Shown: piece by piece, positions 35,872-45,965 of the stretch
Numbering within the stretch: position 1 is the first letter of the stretch
Layout: each line of letters starts with the position of its first letter
NCBI RefSeq assembly: GCF_003121925.1
Contig: NZ_QEWR01000002.1
Location: forward strand, 682,001 to 746,000
Source: Ignatzschineria indica
GTDB taxonomy: Bacteria; Pseudomonadota; Gammaproteobacteria; Cardiobacteriales; Wohlfahrtiimonadaceae
Reading direction: 5' to 3'
Length of the DNA stretch: 64,000 nt
Program-made: the position numbers and the translations under genes
The notes under the pieces: generated by a model
Told to the model about the DNA's origin: nothing
Seen by the model: only the letters and a program-made list of their open reading frames with translations
The model's database searches: none

Positions 35872-37338
35872 ATGACTCAATCTGTAAACAGAGAATCCCT
35901 TAAAAATGGGGAGCAGAAGATGAAGAAGAAATTTCAATGGGCGATGCCAGATGCCTTTATCATCATCTTTGGAATTGTGGTTCTCGCAGCAATCGCCACC
36001 TACCTTATTCCGGCCGGAAGTTACGAGCGAGAAGTGATCGGCGGTATCAATCGTGTTGTTCCCGGCAGTTTCCATGAAGTTGCCTCAAAACCTGCTTCAC
36101 TTATGGATATCTTCTACGCCATCCCCATAGGTTTAAAGCAATCAGCGAGTATTATCTTCTTAATCTTTATGATTGGGGGTGCTATTGCGATCTATGATAA
36201 GACCCGAGCGATCGATTCTGGTATCAATGCGCTGATTATTAAGACCAAAGGCAATTACCGTATTTTGATTGTTGCTGTAGGACTCATCTTTGGCCTACTC
36301 TCTTCATTAGGATTAGCGGCAAATGCTGTAATCGCCTTTATTCCGATAGGTATTGCCCTCTCTCGCTCGATGAAGCTCGATGCTATCACCGGTGTTGCCG
36401 TCGTCTATTTAGGTTACTATGCCGGTAATGCGGTGGGAATTCTTGATCCTACAATTTTAGGAACAGCGCAAACCTTGGCAGAAGTCCCGCTCTTCTCCGG
36501 CATTATCTTCCGTGTTGTGCTCTTTGTGATCTTAATTAGTGTCACGATTCTCTATATTGTTTGGTATGCAAATCGTATCGCCAAAACGCCTGAGAAGAGC
36601 TATATGGCTTCATTAGCAGAAGATAATCCTGACTATGAAGATCTTGAGGCAGAAGCGAAGAGTGAAGAGGAGAATCTTAAAGAGCCCTTTACTTGGAAAC
36701 AGAAATTGAGCCTCTTTATCTTTGTGGCATTTATCGGTCTCTTTCTCTACGGCGCATTTCAATATAAGTGGGGGGTTGATCATCTCTCGGCAATCTTTAT
36801 CATGATGAGTATCGTTGTCGCGGCGATCTTTAAGATCAATCCTAATACTTATATAAAGACCTTTATGAAAGGGGCGCAATCCCTTGTTTATGGAGCACTT
36901 GTTGTCGGTATTGCTCGTGCGGTTATTGTGATCTTAGATCAGGGAAATGTTCTCGACTCTATTGTTCAAGCAACATTAGTGCCTCTACAGCAGACCTCCC
37001 ACTACTGGGGCGCGCAGATGCTCTACTTCTTTAATCTCCTCTTTAACTTCCTTGTCACCTCAGGTACAGGGCAAGCCTCGATCGTGATGCCGATTATGGT
37101 GCCGATTCTTGATGTCTTGGATCTCACGCGTCAAACTGGCGTCTTAATCCTTAAGTTAGGAGATGGCTTTACCAATATTATTACGCCTACTTCCGGCGTA
37201 TTGATGGCAGTTCTCGCAGTGGGGAAAGTTCCTTGGACACGTTGGGTTAAATTTGTCTTCCCCATCCTCTTAATCTGGGTCCTTATCGGTATGGCTGCGA
37301 TCTGGGTGGCTACGGCAATTAACTATGGACCGATTTAA
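35872..37338 (+). CDS. YfcC family transporter
   Basis: 488 residues, about twelve membrane helices, with a charged cytoplasmic loop near residue 245. The YfcC family block PDAFIIIFGIVVLAAIATYLIPAGSYER opens the protein, and LVTSGTGQASIVMPIMVPI with GDGFTNIITPTSGVLMAVL ends it. Related proteins move amino acids or carboxylates. AAGGAG before the ATG at 35872 supports that start. Operon with the M20 peptidase; terminator at 37431. Confidence 0.87.
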   Translation: MTQSVNRESLKNGEQKMKKKFQWAMPDAFIIIFGIVVLAAIATYLIPAGSYEREVIGGINRVVPGSFHEVASKPASLMDIFYAIPIGLKQSASIIFLIFMIGGAIAIYDKTRAIDSGINALIIKTKGNYRILIVAVGLIFGLLSSLGLAANAVIAFIPIGIALSRSMKLDAITGVAVVYLGYYAGNAVGILDPTILGTAQTLAEVPLFSGIIFRVVLFVILISVTILYIVWYANRIAKTPEKSYMASLAEDNPDYEDLEAEAKSEEENLKEPFTWKQKLSLFIFVAFIGLFLYGAFQYKWGVDHLSAIFIMMSIVVAAIFKINPNTYIKTFMKGAQSLVYGALVVGIARAVIVILDQGNVLDSIVQATLVPLQQTSHYWGAQMLYFFNLLFNFLVTSGTGQASIVMPIMVPILDVLDLTRQTGVLILKLGDGFTNIITPTSGVLMAVLAVGKVPWTRWVKFVFPILLIWVLIGMAAIWVATAINYGPI

Positions 37339-37430
37339 TCGGACTCGATTCTGAGCAATGCAGAGAATCGAATAAAATATAAAAATATAAAAAAGATTAA
37401 AAAGATCCAAAAAGATCTAAAATGATAAAA

Positions 37431-37463
37431 AGGCTCTAAGGTCATCAACTGACTTTAGAGCCT
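37431..37463 (+). terminator. Terminator of the peptidase-transporter operon
   Basis: A 14-bp stem with one G-T pair (AGGCTCTAAGGTCA), a 5-nt loop and a T-rich end. Confidence 0.88.
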
Positions 37464-37672
37464 CTTCTTTTGATAGTGAGCTATTAGCACAGGAGCTATT
37501 ATCGCGATCTACTTAACTTAAAAGTTAAATTAAAAGTTAATTAAAAGTTAAATTAAAAGTGCGTGAATCTCAATAAAATTTCTTTCTTTTCTCTTTCACT
37601 AATAACTCGACTATCCCCCCATTACCGCTCACCGATTAAGCGGTTATCCTTCCTTGATCCTCTGCTATTAAT

Positions 37673-38590
37673 CTACTCGTAGAAACGTCCTCTCTGACGA
37701 AGTAATTCACGATTGAGGTTAGGATTCTTTTCAAATGCCGCACGCCCATGCATCCAAAATTCATTATTAAGTACAACAAGATTACCAACGGGTAATTCGA
37801 GCTCAATCACACTCTTATCCGCTTCAAGTGATTGTGAAAGTGCTTTTAAGAATTTCGCCTCTTCAATTGTCTCAGGATAAGCGAACTGATCGATAAAGCA
37901 GATACAAGGACGATTATTTTTTAAGAAGAAGAGCTTACGGAAAACGATTTCCTGTACATTTTTACTCGGTGGCGCAATATATTGGAACTTATGCTCCCCT
38001 AATGAACTTTTGTGGAATTTATCGAGCTCGCTCCAATCATCGAGATGGAGTAATCGACTCTCACCGCCTACGGCATTCTCCTCAACCATCTTCATCATCA
38101 AGAGCCAATCTGTCGGCTCATTAACAAAAGTTCCATCAGTATGGAGTGTAAAGAGGCGATATGCTTGACGCAGGTAAGAATCACTATTATCGGTATCTTT
38201 TACCGTAAAGCGGGCATAATATTTACCCGTCATCGAGTCGAAGTTAGAAATCCCTACAAGATGAGCAATCGCTGTTGAGAAGATCACATACTCATCGGTA
38301 TCTTCTGTTACCCCTTCAAGACCGATCGTAAACCCACCTGTTTCACGATCATTCACGATCTCACGTAACATATTCCCAAAATCATTGCCCACCTCTTCAT
38401 CTAGGTAACTTGCAATCACTTGACGCTCATAAGGAGTATACTCAAGGCGTTGAACACCGATTTCCTCTTCACGAATACGCTTTAAGAAGTTCTCAACAAC
38501 GCTTTTTGAGAGGTTTACATTGAGTAGACGTTTCGATTGTGGATTAAAACTGACTTCGAGCTTATCATTTTTCTGAATAAATTTAGACAT
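37673..38590 (-). CDS. glaH: Glutarate 2-hydroxylase, GlaH/CsiD family
   Basis: Fe(II)/2-oxoglutarate dioxygenase that turns glutarate into L-2-hydroxyglutarate in lysine breakdown. The iron ligands are H and D of LHTDGTF and the distal H of WMHGRAAF; the family blocks TDWLLMMKM, LLHLDDWSELD, AAPPSKNV (here IAPPSKNV) and RELLRQRGRFYE are all present. 305 residues. The usual partner, L-2-hydroxyglutarate oxidase LhgO, is not adjacent. A structured leader with a terminator hairpin precedes it (see that entry). Confidence 0.9.
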   Translation of the reverse strand: MSKFIQKNDKLEVSFNPQSKRLLNVNLSKSVVENFLKRIREEEIGVQRLEYTPYERQVIASYLDEEVGNDFGNMLREIVNDRETGGFTIGLEGVTEDTDEYVIFSTAIAHLVGISNFDSMTGKYYARFTVKDTDNSDSYLRQAYRLFTLHTDGTFVNEPTDWLLMMKMVEENAVGGESRLLHLDDWSELDKFHKSSLGEHKFQYIAPPSKNVQEIVFRKLFFLKNNRPCICFIDQFAYPETIEEAKFLKALSQSLEADKSVIELELPVGNLVVLNNEFWMHGRAAFEKNPNLNRELLRQRGRFYE

Positions 38591-38684
38591 TCTCTTCTCC
38601 CTATTCTCTTTTCTTTAAATACGTTAAATACGTTAAATGCTATAGATAATTTTCATGTTCGCCGTTAAATTTTAGCCACAAAAA

Positions 38685-38815
38685 AACCAGCAAACAGACC
38701 GACTGAAAATTTCATAAAATCTTCAATCAATCTGTCTACTGGTTTATCCATTCTTATTGGTCGGCAGTGCTGCGCTCTTCTCCATCTAAAGATGGTTGCA
38801 GGACGACTGATCCAA
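38685..38815 (-). promoter_or_regulatory. Riboswitch-like leader of glaH: stacked aptamer-like stems plus terminator
   Basis: On the minus strand, 38815-38757 folds as nested helices: TTGG/CCAA, CAGT/ACTG, CTGC/GCAG and CCATC/GATGG, with uneven internal loops. About 15 nt later a hairpin (AAACCAG/CTGGTTT with ACAGA/TCTGT inside) ends in seven T residues (about 38743-38685). glaH starts about 95 nt further on. Structured element, then terminator, then gene is the layout of a transcription-attenuating riboswitch. I do not recognise a known class. Confidence 0.45.
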
Positions 38816-38951
38816 AATGGCTCTGCAGTTGACAATTAACGGCAAAATATATTGGGTAAGTTCAAGTTAAAGGAGTGGTTCTATTAATGAATCGATCCGA
38901 TAAAGGTATCTCATTAATGAGCACTGCTATCTGTTGAACCTTGATCTTGAA

Positions 38952-38978
38952 TGTAGCATGCAACAAAAAATAATGCTA
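38952..38978. terminator. Hairpin between DUF3870 gene and glaH leader
   Basis: GTAGCAT pairs with ATGCTAC across an A-rich 13-nt loop, about 55 bases after the DUF3870 stop. T residues follow only on the plus strand, so a role for the minus-strand gene is uncertain. Confidence 0.4.
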
Positions 38979-39033
38979 CTCCTTTTTATAAAATCTTTTC
39001 TCTTTCTATCTCCTCACCGCCTCACTTAATGGC

Positions 39034-39351
39034 TTAACGCCGTTTTAACTGCTGATATTGATGCTCAAGATCTTTTAGTGCCGCAATCAGAGCGCTTGTT
39101 GCCTTACCACGATAAGCATCATGGATCGCTTCAATAATTGTCTCTACACCATCATTAAGACTATAACCTCGCAATAACTGGCCAATAAAATTACGTCCAA
39201 GCTCAGTAATCAAAGTGCAATCTGCAGCTAAAATAACGCCATATTTCGGCTCAATCTCCACCGTGATTGTCATCGATTCAAAGAGATTCTTTGCTGCCAT
39301 CCCCTGAGGTAAACGCGCATATCCTGCTAAAAAGAGTGTTTTACTATTCAT
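39034..39351 (-). CDS. DUF3870 domain protein
   Basis: 105 residues, soluble. Sequence blocks such as LFLAGYARLPQGMAA, KYGVILAADCTLITELGRNFIGQLLRGYSL and YRGKATSALIAALKDL match the DUF3870 family, which has no assigned reaction. The family often lies beside catabolic genes; here it is upstream of glaH on the same strand but 440 bases away. Confidence 0.8.
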   Translation of the reverse strand: MNSKTLFLAGYARLPQGMAAKNLFESMTITVEIEPKYGVILAADCTLITELGRNFIGQLLRGYSLNDGVETIIEAIHDAYRGKATSALIAALKDLEHQYQQLKRR

Positions 39352-39731
39352 TGATTATTCCCATCTTTCTCTGATTCTCCATCTCTTCAATTTCTCATAA
39401 CGATTGCTACTTATCGTAACAGTATTGAGCTGTACTACTCAACTGCTACAGCTAACTATTACAACCAACTATGACAATTAACGACTTTCAAAAAGGTATT
39501 CTCTAACTCCACTCACTAACTCCCTCACTAACGCCCTTCTCTAACTCTCAATATGGCGCTTACCATTCCTTTTCACCCGACAAGTCAAAGTGATCAACAA
39601 AAAAATGGTGAACGATTATAATAAGTAGAAAATAAGTGGAAAGATTAGAACGAAAAAAAGAATCATGGCACATTAAAAGAACATTAAGAGAAAATAAAGA
39701 TCAATATAAGGATAAAAAATAAGGATAATTT
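39352..39731. other. Intergenic region upstream of manB
   Basis: 380 bases with no gene. A TATAAT -10 candidate is at about 39617-39622 (in GATTATAATAAG), upstream of the phosphomannomutase gene. Nothing else seen. Confidence 0.4.
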
Positions 39732-41102
39732 ATGATAAAACTCCCCTGCTTTAAGGCTTACGACATTCGTGGAAAACTTGGTGAAGAGCTCGATGAAGCC
39801 CTTGCCTACAAGATCGGTCGCGCCTATGGCGATATCTACCAACCGAAAAAAGTTGCGGTAGGCGCCGATATTCGCCCCACTAGTGAAGCGTTGAAGCAAG
39901 CGCTTATCAATGGCCTGACCGATGCCGGTGTCGATGTGTATGATCTCGGCATGACAGGTACAGAAGAGGTCTACTTTGCCGCCTTTCATCTCGATGTTGA
40001 GGGGGGAATTGAAGTGACAGCAAGCCATAATCCGATCGATTATAACGGCATGAAGCTCGTCCGTGAAAATGCACGCCCTATCGGCATGGAGAGTGGCTTA
40101 AAAGAGATTCATGACAGAGTGATTGCCGGCCAATTTAGTGAGCCGGCACAGAAAGGGAGTATCACCTCTTACAATATCGTGCCGGAATATATCGAGCATC
40201 TCTTAACTTATATCGATCCTGTGAAAATCCGTCCATTAAGATTGGTGGTTAATGCCGGTAATGGCGCAGCCGGACATGTGATTGATGCTTTAGAAGCACG
40301 TTTTAAAGATCTCAATATCCCGATCGAATTTATCAAAATTCATCATGAGGCTGATGGATCTTTCCCCAATGGGATTCCTAATCCCCTCTTAATTGAAAAT
40401 CGTGAAAGCACCCGAAGTGCGGTATTAGAGCATCAAGCAGATATGGGTATCGCTTGGGATGGCGATTTTGACCGTTGCTTCCTCTTTGATGAAAAGGGAG
40501 GTTTTATCGAGGGCTACTACATCGTTGGCCTTCTGGCACAAGCCTTCTTAACACAAAAACCTGGCGCAAAAATTGTCCATGATCCACGCTTAATCTGGAA
40601 TACCTTAGCCGTTGTAGAATCGCTCAATGGTGAGGCGATTCAATCAAAATCGGGGCATGCCTTTATTAAAGAGGCGATGCGAGAGGAGAATGCGATCTAT
40701 GGGGGCGAGATGAGCGCACATCACTACTTCAAAGATTTTGCCTATTGTGATAGTGGAATGATCCCCTGGCTTTTAGTAGTGATGCTCCTCTCTGAGACGA
40801 AAAAACCACTCTCAACGCTTGTCGGAGAGATGATCACCCAATTCCCTTGTAGTGGTGAAATTAACTTTAAGGTGAATGATTCAAAAGAGACTATCGCACG
40901 AATTTTAGCGCATTATGAAGCGCTCAACCCTGAGATCGATACCACCGATGGTATCAGCCTAAATTTTGGCGAGTGGCGCTTTAATGTACGCGCCTCTAAT
41001 ACCGAGCCGCTCCTTCGTCTCAATATCGAATCAGATCGCGCCAAAAATCCACGCCCTATGGCGGAGTATGTTGCAGAGTTAACGACATTGATTGAGCAGT
41101 AA
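39732..41102 (+). CDS. manB: Phosphomannomutase / phosphoglucomutase
   Basis: Alpha-D-phosphohexomutase of 456 residues. The phosphoserine loop is [14 protein letters not shown], the metal-binding loop DGDFDRCF, the sugar-binding loop [10 protein letters not shown] and the phosphate-binding C-terminal [14 protein letters not shown]. It interconverts mannose-6-P and mannose-1-P (and often glucose phosphates) for capsule and LPS sugars. In Acinetobacter-type capsule loci a mutase gene closes the galU-ugd-gpi-gne block; here it is separated from galE by a secreted protein gene and faces it. Confidence 0.92.
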   Translation: MIKLPCFKAYDIRGKLGEELDEALAYKIGRAYGDIYQPKKVAVGADIRPTSEALKQALINGLTDAGVDVYDLGMTGTEEVYFAAFHLDVEGGIEVTASHNPIDYNGMKLVRENARPIGMESGLKEIHDRVIAGQFSEPAQKGSITSYNIVPEYIEHLLTYIDPVKIRPLRLVVNAGNGAAGHVIDALEARFKDLNIPIEFIKIHHEADGSFPNGIPNPLLIENRESTRSAVLEHQADMGIAWDGDFDRCFLFDEKGGFIEGYYIVGLLAQAFLTQKPGAKIVHDPRLIWNTLAVVESLNGEAIQSKSGHAFIKEAMREENAIYGGEMSAHHYFKDFAYCDSGMIPWLLVVMLLSETKKPLSTLVGEMITQFPCSGEINFKVNDSKETIARILAHYEALNPEIDTTDGISLNFGEWRFNVRASNTEPLLRLNIESDRAKNPRPMAEYVAELTTLIEQ

Positions 41103-41199
41103 TTGACAACCTCTGCAAAGTCTCTAGAAAAGCTACGGCAAAAGATTGAATAACTCAATTGCCTAGCTCAATTGCATAGGTCAATCATAGAGATCATAA

Positions 41200-41235
41200 A
41201 AAATCCCTCACTTTAGATCAAAGTCGAGGGATTTT
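41200..41235 (+). terminator. Terminator of manB
   Basis: A 10-bp stem (AAAATCCCTC and its complement) with an inner CTTT/AAAG helix, ending in T residues. Confidence 0.85.
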
Positions 41236-41327
41236 GTTATAGGTGAACTTATAGTAATATTAGAAAACTCTATTTAACTGGCATTCAACTTATAATCTCT
41301 CTAACATTATCTATATTTAAATATACA

Positions 41328-42683
41328 TTAGATATCGTGATCAAAAGTCACAACCCATAGCTCACTTAAGTTATCGGGAGATTTTGAGGGCTCAATAAGA
41401 ATCTGAGTTTCCGTCTCTTCCCCATTAAGCGCTAATTTTCCGCTCTCTAGCAATGTATAATCTTTAATTTTTGTACCATCTTTGCCGTTTTTTAACACTG
41501 CATTAATACCAAAATCATTATCATTAATAAGAGCTATACGTCTTTTATCAATTAATGCTAAACCTTCGGCTTTCTCCTGCTGCCAACCATAATCTCTAAG
41601 GTCAATAAGCAACTCTTTCTTAGCAACTTGAATATCACGATTTTCAATTTCAGCTAATGAATCAAACTCTACAGGTCGAATTTTATCTGAAGCGGTTAAA
41701 TCCGTTGCTTCTGAAAGATCGACAATATAGATAAGATTACGCATACCATTTGTCTTACTCTTTCCCTGCTCAATCACTAAAATACGATTCTGGTCTAAGG
41801 CAACAATGTCACCAATTTTTGCATCCCCTAACTTATTATAAGCATCGACATCAATAGGATAAGCATACATCTTACTCTCTTCTGTTTCAGGATTATAAGC
41901 GACTAATCGAGTCACCTCTGCCGTTTTCTTTGTTTCTCCTTCAATATTTAATCCGCTCTGTACCGCCACGATAATAGTTCCATCTGGAAGTCTAGCGATT
42001 CCTTCAAACCCACGATTTGCCTGGCGCCACTTTAAGATATTTGGTAAGCCTGAAGCAACAGCCTTTTCATTTTCATTCGGTGTAGGGCCTAATTTTTTTA
42101 AAATAGTACCATCAGCACTAATGTGGGCAATGAATGGCCCATATTCATCACAAACCCAATAACCATCTTTACCATCGCTTACTATCCCCTCAAGATCTAA
42201 CCCATTATCAACCGTAGATAATATTTCTAAGGTTTCGCTCAAAGGAACTTCATGTGTAGAACCTATATATTCTGAAGAGAGGGGCAAGCCAGAGATTAAT
42301 CCATTCTGATCTTTTAAAGATACCGGATTAATGGATACCGCACCTTTTTCATCAACAACAATATCCATCATTGTAGGAGTAAAATTAGGCGTAACAAAAA
42401 TTTTACTCTCTCCCCCATCTAGCTGAGGAGCATCTGCATTAGCCCCTCGATCTGTCACTGTCACAAACTTTAATTTTCCTTGCTCTTCCCCCACAAAGTA
42501 GAGACCTGAACCTATCCCCATCGGGATACCTTCTGGAAATTGTGACTGATAAAGTCCTTGATAAGACACTCGATCTTGATCAGGGAATGAAACAACATAT
42601 TTATCAATATTAGGATCTGCGGCCAATACAATATTGATACTTCCCATAACAAATAGTGCAGCCATCAATTTGCTCAATTTCAT
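41328..42683 (-). CDS. Secreted phytase-like/esterase-like beta-propeller protein
   Basis: 451 residues with a signal peptide (ending VLAAD). Family blocks of the 'esterase-like activity of phytase' domain are visible: FVTVTDRGANADAP, GLDLEGIVSDGKDGYWVCDEYGPFIAHISADG, NRGFEGIARLPDG and QQEKAEGLALIDKRRIALINDNDFG. These acidic blades probably bind calcium. Periplasmic or outer-surface location is expected. Substrate unknown; phosphate release from organic phosphates is a family-based guess. Confidence 0.85.
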   Translation of the reverse strand: MKLSKLMAALFVMGSINIVLAADPNIDKYVVSFPDQDRVSYQGLYQSQFPEGIPMGIGSGLYFVGEEQGKLKFVTVTDRGANADAPQLDGGESKIFVTPNFTPTMMDIVVDEKGAVSINPVSLKDQNGLISGLPLSSEYIGSTHEVPLSETLEILSTVDNGLDLEGIVSDGKDGYWVCDEYGPFIAHISADGTILKKLGPTPNENEKAVASGLPNILKWRQANRGFEGIARLPDGTIIVAVQSGLNIEGETKKTAEVTRLVAYNPETEESKMYAYPIDVDAYNKLGDAKIGDIVALDQNRILVIEQGKSKTNGMRNLIYIVDLSEATDLTASDKIRPVEFDSLAEIENRDIQVAKKELLIDLRDYGWQQEKAEGLALIDKRRIALINDNDFGINAVLKNGKDGTKIKDYTLLESGKLALNGEETETQILIEPSKSPDNLSELWVVTFDHDI

Positions 42684-43199
42684 TCTTTAATCTCCATCTT
42701 TATTGAGAAGATTTAAGTATAAAAAAAGAGTATGACAAGAAAGTTACATAATATTTGTATAATGCCGATAATAAAAGACAAAGTGGCTCAAAAATTACGA
42801 TTGAAATATTTATAATGGGCTATCTACACCAATCACACTTCAATTTTTTAATTTTTACCAATATTGAATCATCAACTTAACAGATAGATTCTATACCTTT
42901 TTCTACACCTTTTACCAAATACGCTCCAACCTTCCCAATAGATTCAATCACCCGAATACCAATAGAGCCTCGAAAATGTTGATCAAATGACCAAACTCTT
43001 TGAGGCTCTATCTCGATCCTTTACTGAAGGGAGCGAAAGATAATTTTCCGGCTCTCCTGAGAGCTGGGAAATTAGCTTTCGCAACTCTCAATCTGTTCAA
43101 TAAGTTAGAGTCTGGCTTAACACCCGACTGAAAATGACCAGTAACGCTAAAGGATGGAAACATCTTAGCAGATCTTAGATCACAATAAAATGCTTCTAC
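42684..43199. other. Intergenic region with two strong hairpins
   Basis: No gene. 42962-43011 holds a 10-bp stem (ATAGAGCCTC, complement at 43002-43011). 43033-43082 holds a long stacked hairpin (GCGAAAG/CTTTCGC, then TAATTT/AAATTA, then GCTCTC/GAGAGC with a CT turn). They lie after galE on the minus strand and likely mark the end of the galU-galE transcript, although no T-run follows the second. Confidence 0.6.
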
Positions 43200-44216
43200 T
43201 TATTCCCGATACCCTCTCGGATTCTCTTTCTGCCAGCGCCAGCTATCTTCGAGCATCTCTCTAAGACCATATTGGGGTTTCCAGTTGAGCTCTTTGACGG
43301 CGCGCCCATTATCAGCATAGGAGATCGCTACATCGCCACTACGGCGCTCTGTGATCTGATACGGAATCTCAACACCATTGACGCTCTCGAAGGTCTCTTT
43401 CATCTCTAGAACGGAGGTGCCATTGCCGGTACCAATATTCCATGCACGGCAACCATGCGCTTCAAGACGATTTTTAAGCGCCGATAGATGCGCTTTTGCC
43501 AGATCCACCACATGGATATAATCACGAATGCCGGTGCCATCTGTTGTAGGATAATCATTGCCGAATATGTAGAGTTTATCGCGCATTCCTACCGCAACTT
43601 GTGTCATAAATGGCATCAAATTATTGGGCGTTCCTTGCGGATCTTCCCCAATCTTACCGCTCTGATGGGCACCAACAGGATTGAAATAACGCAATAATGC
43701 GATTGACCAACGCTCATCGGCGATCGCCGCTTTTTGTAAGAGTTGCTCAACAATCAACTTTGTATAACCATAGTTGTTAGAGGGCATTCCAGTCGGCATC
43801 TCCTCTGTTAATGGGGAGATATTTGCCTCATCATAGACGGTTGCGGAAGAGCTAAAGATCAGCGTAAAGCATTCCGCCTTCTCCATCGCTTTGATCAAGG
43901 AGATAGAACCTGCGATATTATTATCAAAGTAGACCAATGGAATCTCCTGGCTCTCTCCTACCGCCTTAAGGCCGGCAAAGTGAATCACCGCTTTGATCTC
44001 ATGCTCTGTAAAGAGCTCATCGAGCGCCGCGCCATCACGAATATCCCCTTCGATAAAGATCAGCGATTTACCCGTAATCTCTTCAACCCGTTTTAACGAT
44101 TCAACCGAGCTGTTAGAGAGATTATCAAATACCACCACTTCAAAGCCTGCTTCTAATAATTCAATAACGGTATGTGAGCCGATATAGCCCGCTCCGCCGG
44201 TAACTAAGATCTTCAT
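43200..44216 (-). CDS. galE: UDP-glucose 4-epimerase
   Basis: Short-chain dehydrogenase-type epimerase interconverting UDP-glucose and UDP-galactose. NAD motif GGAGYIGSH at residues 7-15, catalytic YxxxK as NYGYTKLIVEQ, and the galE blocks LRYFNPVGAH and GTPNNLMPFM are present. 338 residues, as in E. coli. Last gene of galU-ugd-pgi-galE, the order seen in Acinetobacter-type capsule loci (there the epimerase is often called gne1). Acceptance of UDP-GlcNAc cannot be excluded. Confidence 0.94.
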   Translation of the reverse strand: MKILVTGGAGYIGSHTVIELLEAGFEVVVFDNLSNSSVESLKRVEEITGKSLIFIEGDIRDGAALDELFTEHEIKAVIHFAGLKAVGESQEIPLVYFDNNIAGSISLIKAMEKAECFTLIFSSSATVYDEANISPLTEEMPTGMPSNNYGYTKLIVEQLLQKAAIADERWSIALLRYFNPVGAHQSGKIGEDPQGTPNNLMPFMTQVAVGMRDKLYIFGNDYPTTDGTGIRDYIHVVDLAKAHLSALKNRLEAHGCRAWNIGTGNGTSVLEMKETFESVNGVEIPYQITERRSGDVAISYADNGRAVKELNWKPQYGLREMLEDSWRWQKENPRGYRE

Positions 44217-44254
44217 TTCGTTTCTGCTCCTTATAGATATCCTTATAGATATCC

Positions 44255-45949
44255 TTATAGATATCCTTGTAGATATTGAATCAATCCCTCTGTAGAGGAG
44301 TCTATCACACTGCCTGCTGGTCGATCACCCTTTAATAGAGGGATTAATTGACTGGCGATCTCTTTGCCCTTCTCCACACCCCACTGATCGAAAGGATTGA
44401 TATTCCAGATCACCGATTGCACAAAAACTTTATGCTCATAGAGCGTGATCAACATCCCTAATGTCTTTGGTGTTAAGCTCTCGATTAAGAGCGTTGAACT
44501 CGGTTGATTCCCCTCATACCCTTTATAGGCAGGGATATGCTCCTCTCCCGTTTCATCTACCAATGCCGCATTTCCAAAGGCAAGAAGACGCGATTGCGCA
44601 AGACAATTGGCCAATGCCAAATCATGTTGTTCAATCAACTCTGTCGCATTCTCACTATAGGTAAATTGATCATCGGTATATCGGCGCTTAGGAGCGATAA
44701 AATCAGCACTCACCGCTTCTGTCCCTTGATGGAGTAGTTGGTAGAAAGCATGTTGCGCATTCGGCCCTACCTCACCCCAAATAATGGGGCAAGTCGTGTA
44801 ATCGACCCGCTCTTCTCGACGCGTGATATTCTTTCCGTTCGACTCCATCTCTAGCTGCTGCAAATAACTGGCAAAATATTTCAGGCGCCCATCATAGGGG
44901 AGAACGGCATGAGTCTGAATATCGAGACAATTACTATTCCAGATCTCAATCATCGCCATCAAAATGGGGAGATTTTCATTAAAAGGCGCCTCTCTAAAAT
45001 GGCAATCCATCATATATCCTCCCTCTAAGAAGGATTTAAAGCCCTCAACACCAATGGTGAGCGCAATAGGAAGACCGATCGCCGACCAGAGCGAATAGCG
45101 CCCGCCGACCCACTCCCAGAGATAGAGTTGCCGCTCTTTAGCAATCCCCCATCTACTCATCGCCTCACTATTACTGGAAACGCCAATAAAGTGATTTTTC
45201 AGTAGTTGTGGCTCATCGCCTAATGCCTTCTCCATCCAGCTGCGCACTGTTGCCGCATTCTTAAGGGTATCGATTGTGCCGAATGATTTTGATGAGATAA
45301 TAAAGAGCGTCGTCTCCGGGCGCAATTGGTGCAGCAATTCAGAGAGTTGGCTCCCATCCATCGTTGAGACAAAGTGGATATTGAGTTCTTTTTCTGTTCG
45401 GACAGTAAAGTCCGCTAAGGCATAAGAGGCCATCAATGGCCCAAGATCAGAACCTCCGACCCCGATATTGACCACATCGGTCACCACTTCTCCTGTCGCC
45501 CCTCGATATTGTCCTTGATGAATCTGCTCCACTAAGGCATACATCTTCTCAAGTTCTCGGTGAATCGCTCGGCTGATCTCGGGATCGATCCCAAGCGCTT
45601 CAAGCGCCTTTTCCGGGGTACGAAGCGCCCAATGCATTGCTGCTCGATTCTCACTCTGATTGATCTTACTCTCCGAAAAGAGTAGCGCGATACTCTCAGC
45701 TAGCTTGCGTGATTTCGTCAGTTCGGCTAACTTTTCCAAAATTGCTTGATCGATCCGCTGCTTACTAAAGTCGATCAAGAGCCCCTCTAACTGAAAGTGA
45801 AATTGATTAAAGCGATCAGCATCCTCTTCAAATAGACGCGCAAGTGGTTTCTTCTGCATCGATTCTGCCATCGCTTCTAGCGCAATAAAGTGTGGATCTG
45901 CCGATAAAGGGGGTAATGTCTCTAATATCGTTAATGATTCTTTCTGCAT
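44255..45949 (-). CDS. pgi: Glucose-6-phosphate isomerase
   Basis: Interconverts glucose-6-P and fructose-6-P. Signatures: [48 protein letters not shown] and the second signature [25 protein letters not shown] with its catalytic region near the lysine. 564 residues (E. coli 549). In the capsule sugar operon after the ugd-like gene (16 bases apart). A triple repeat of CTTATAGATAT lies in the short gap before galE. Confidence 0.95.
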   Translation of the reverse strand: MQKESLTILETLPPLSADPHFIALEAMAESMQKKPLARLFEEDADRFNQFHFQLEGLLIDFSKQRIDQAILEKLAELTKSRKLAESIALLFSESKINQSENRAAMHWALRTPEKALEALGIDPEISRAIHRELEKMYALVEQIHQGQYRGATGEVVTDVVNIGVGGSDLGPLMASYALADFTVRTEKELNIHFVSTMDGSQLSELLHQLRPETTLFIISSKSFGTIDTLKNAATVRSWMEKALGDEPQLLKNHFIGVSSNSEAMSRWGIAKERQLYLWEWVGGRYSLWSAIGLPIALTIGVEGFKSFLEGGYMMDCHFREAPFNENLPILMAMIEIWNSNCLDIQTHAVLPYDGRLKYFASYLQQLEMESNGKNITRREERVDYTTCPIIWGEVGPNAQHAFYQLLHQGTEAVSADFIAPKRRYTDDQFTYSENATELIEQHDLALANCLAQSRLLAFGNAALVDETGEEHIPAYKGYEGNQPSSTLLIESLTPKTLGMLITLYEHKVFVQSVIWNINPFDQWGVEKGKEIASQLIPLLKGDRPAGSVIDSSTEGLIQYLQGYL

Positions 45950-45965
45950 CGATCGTCTCCCGGCT

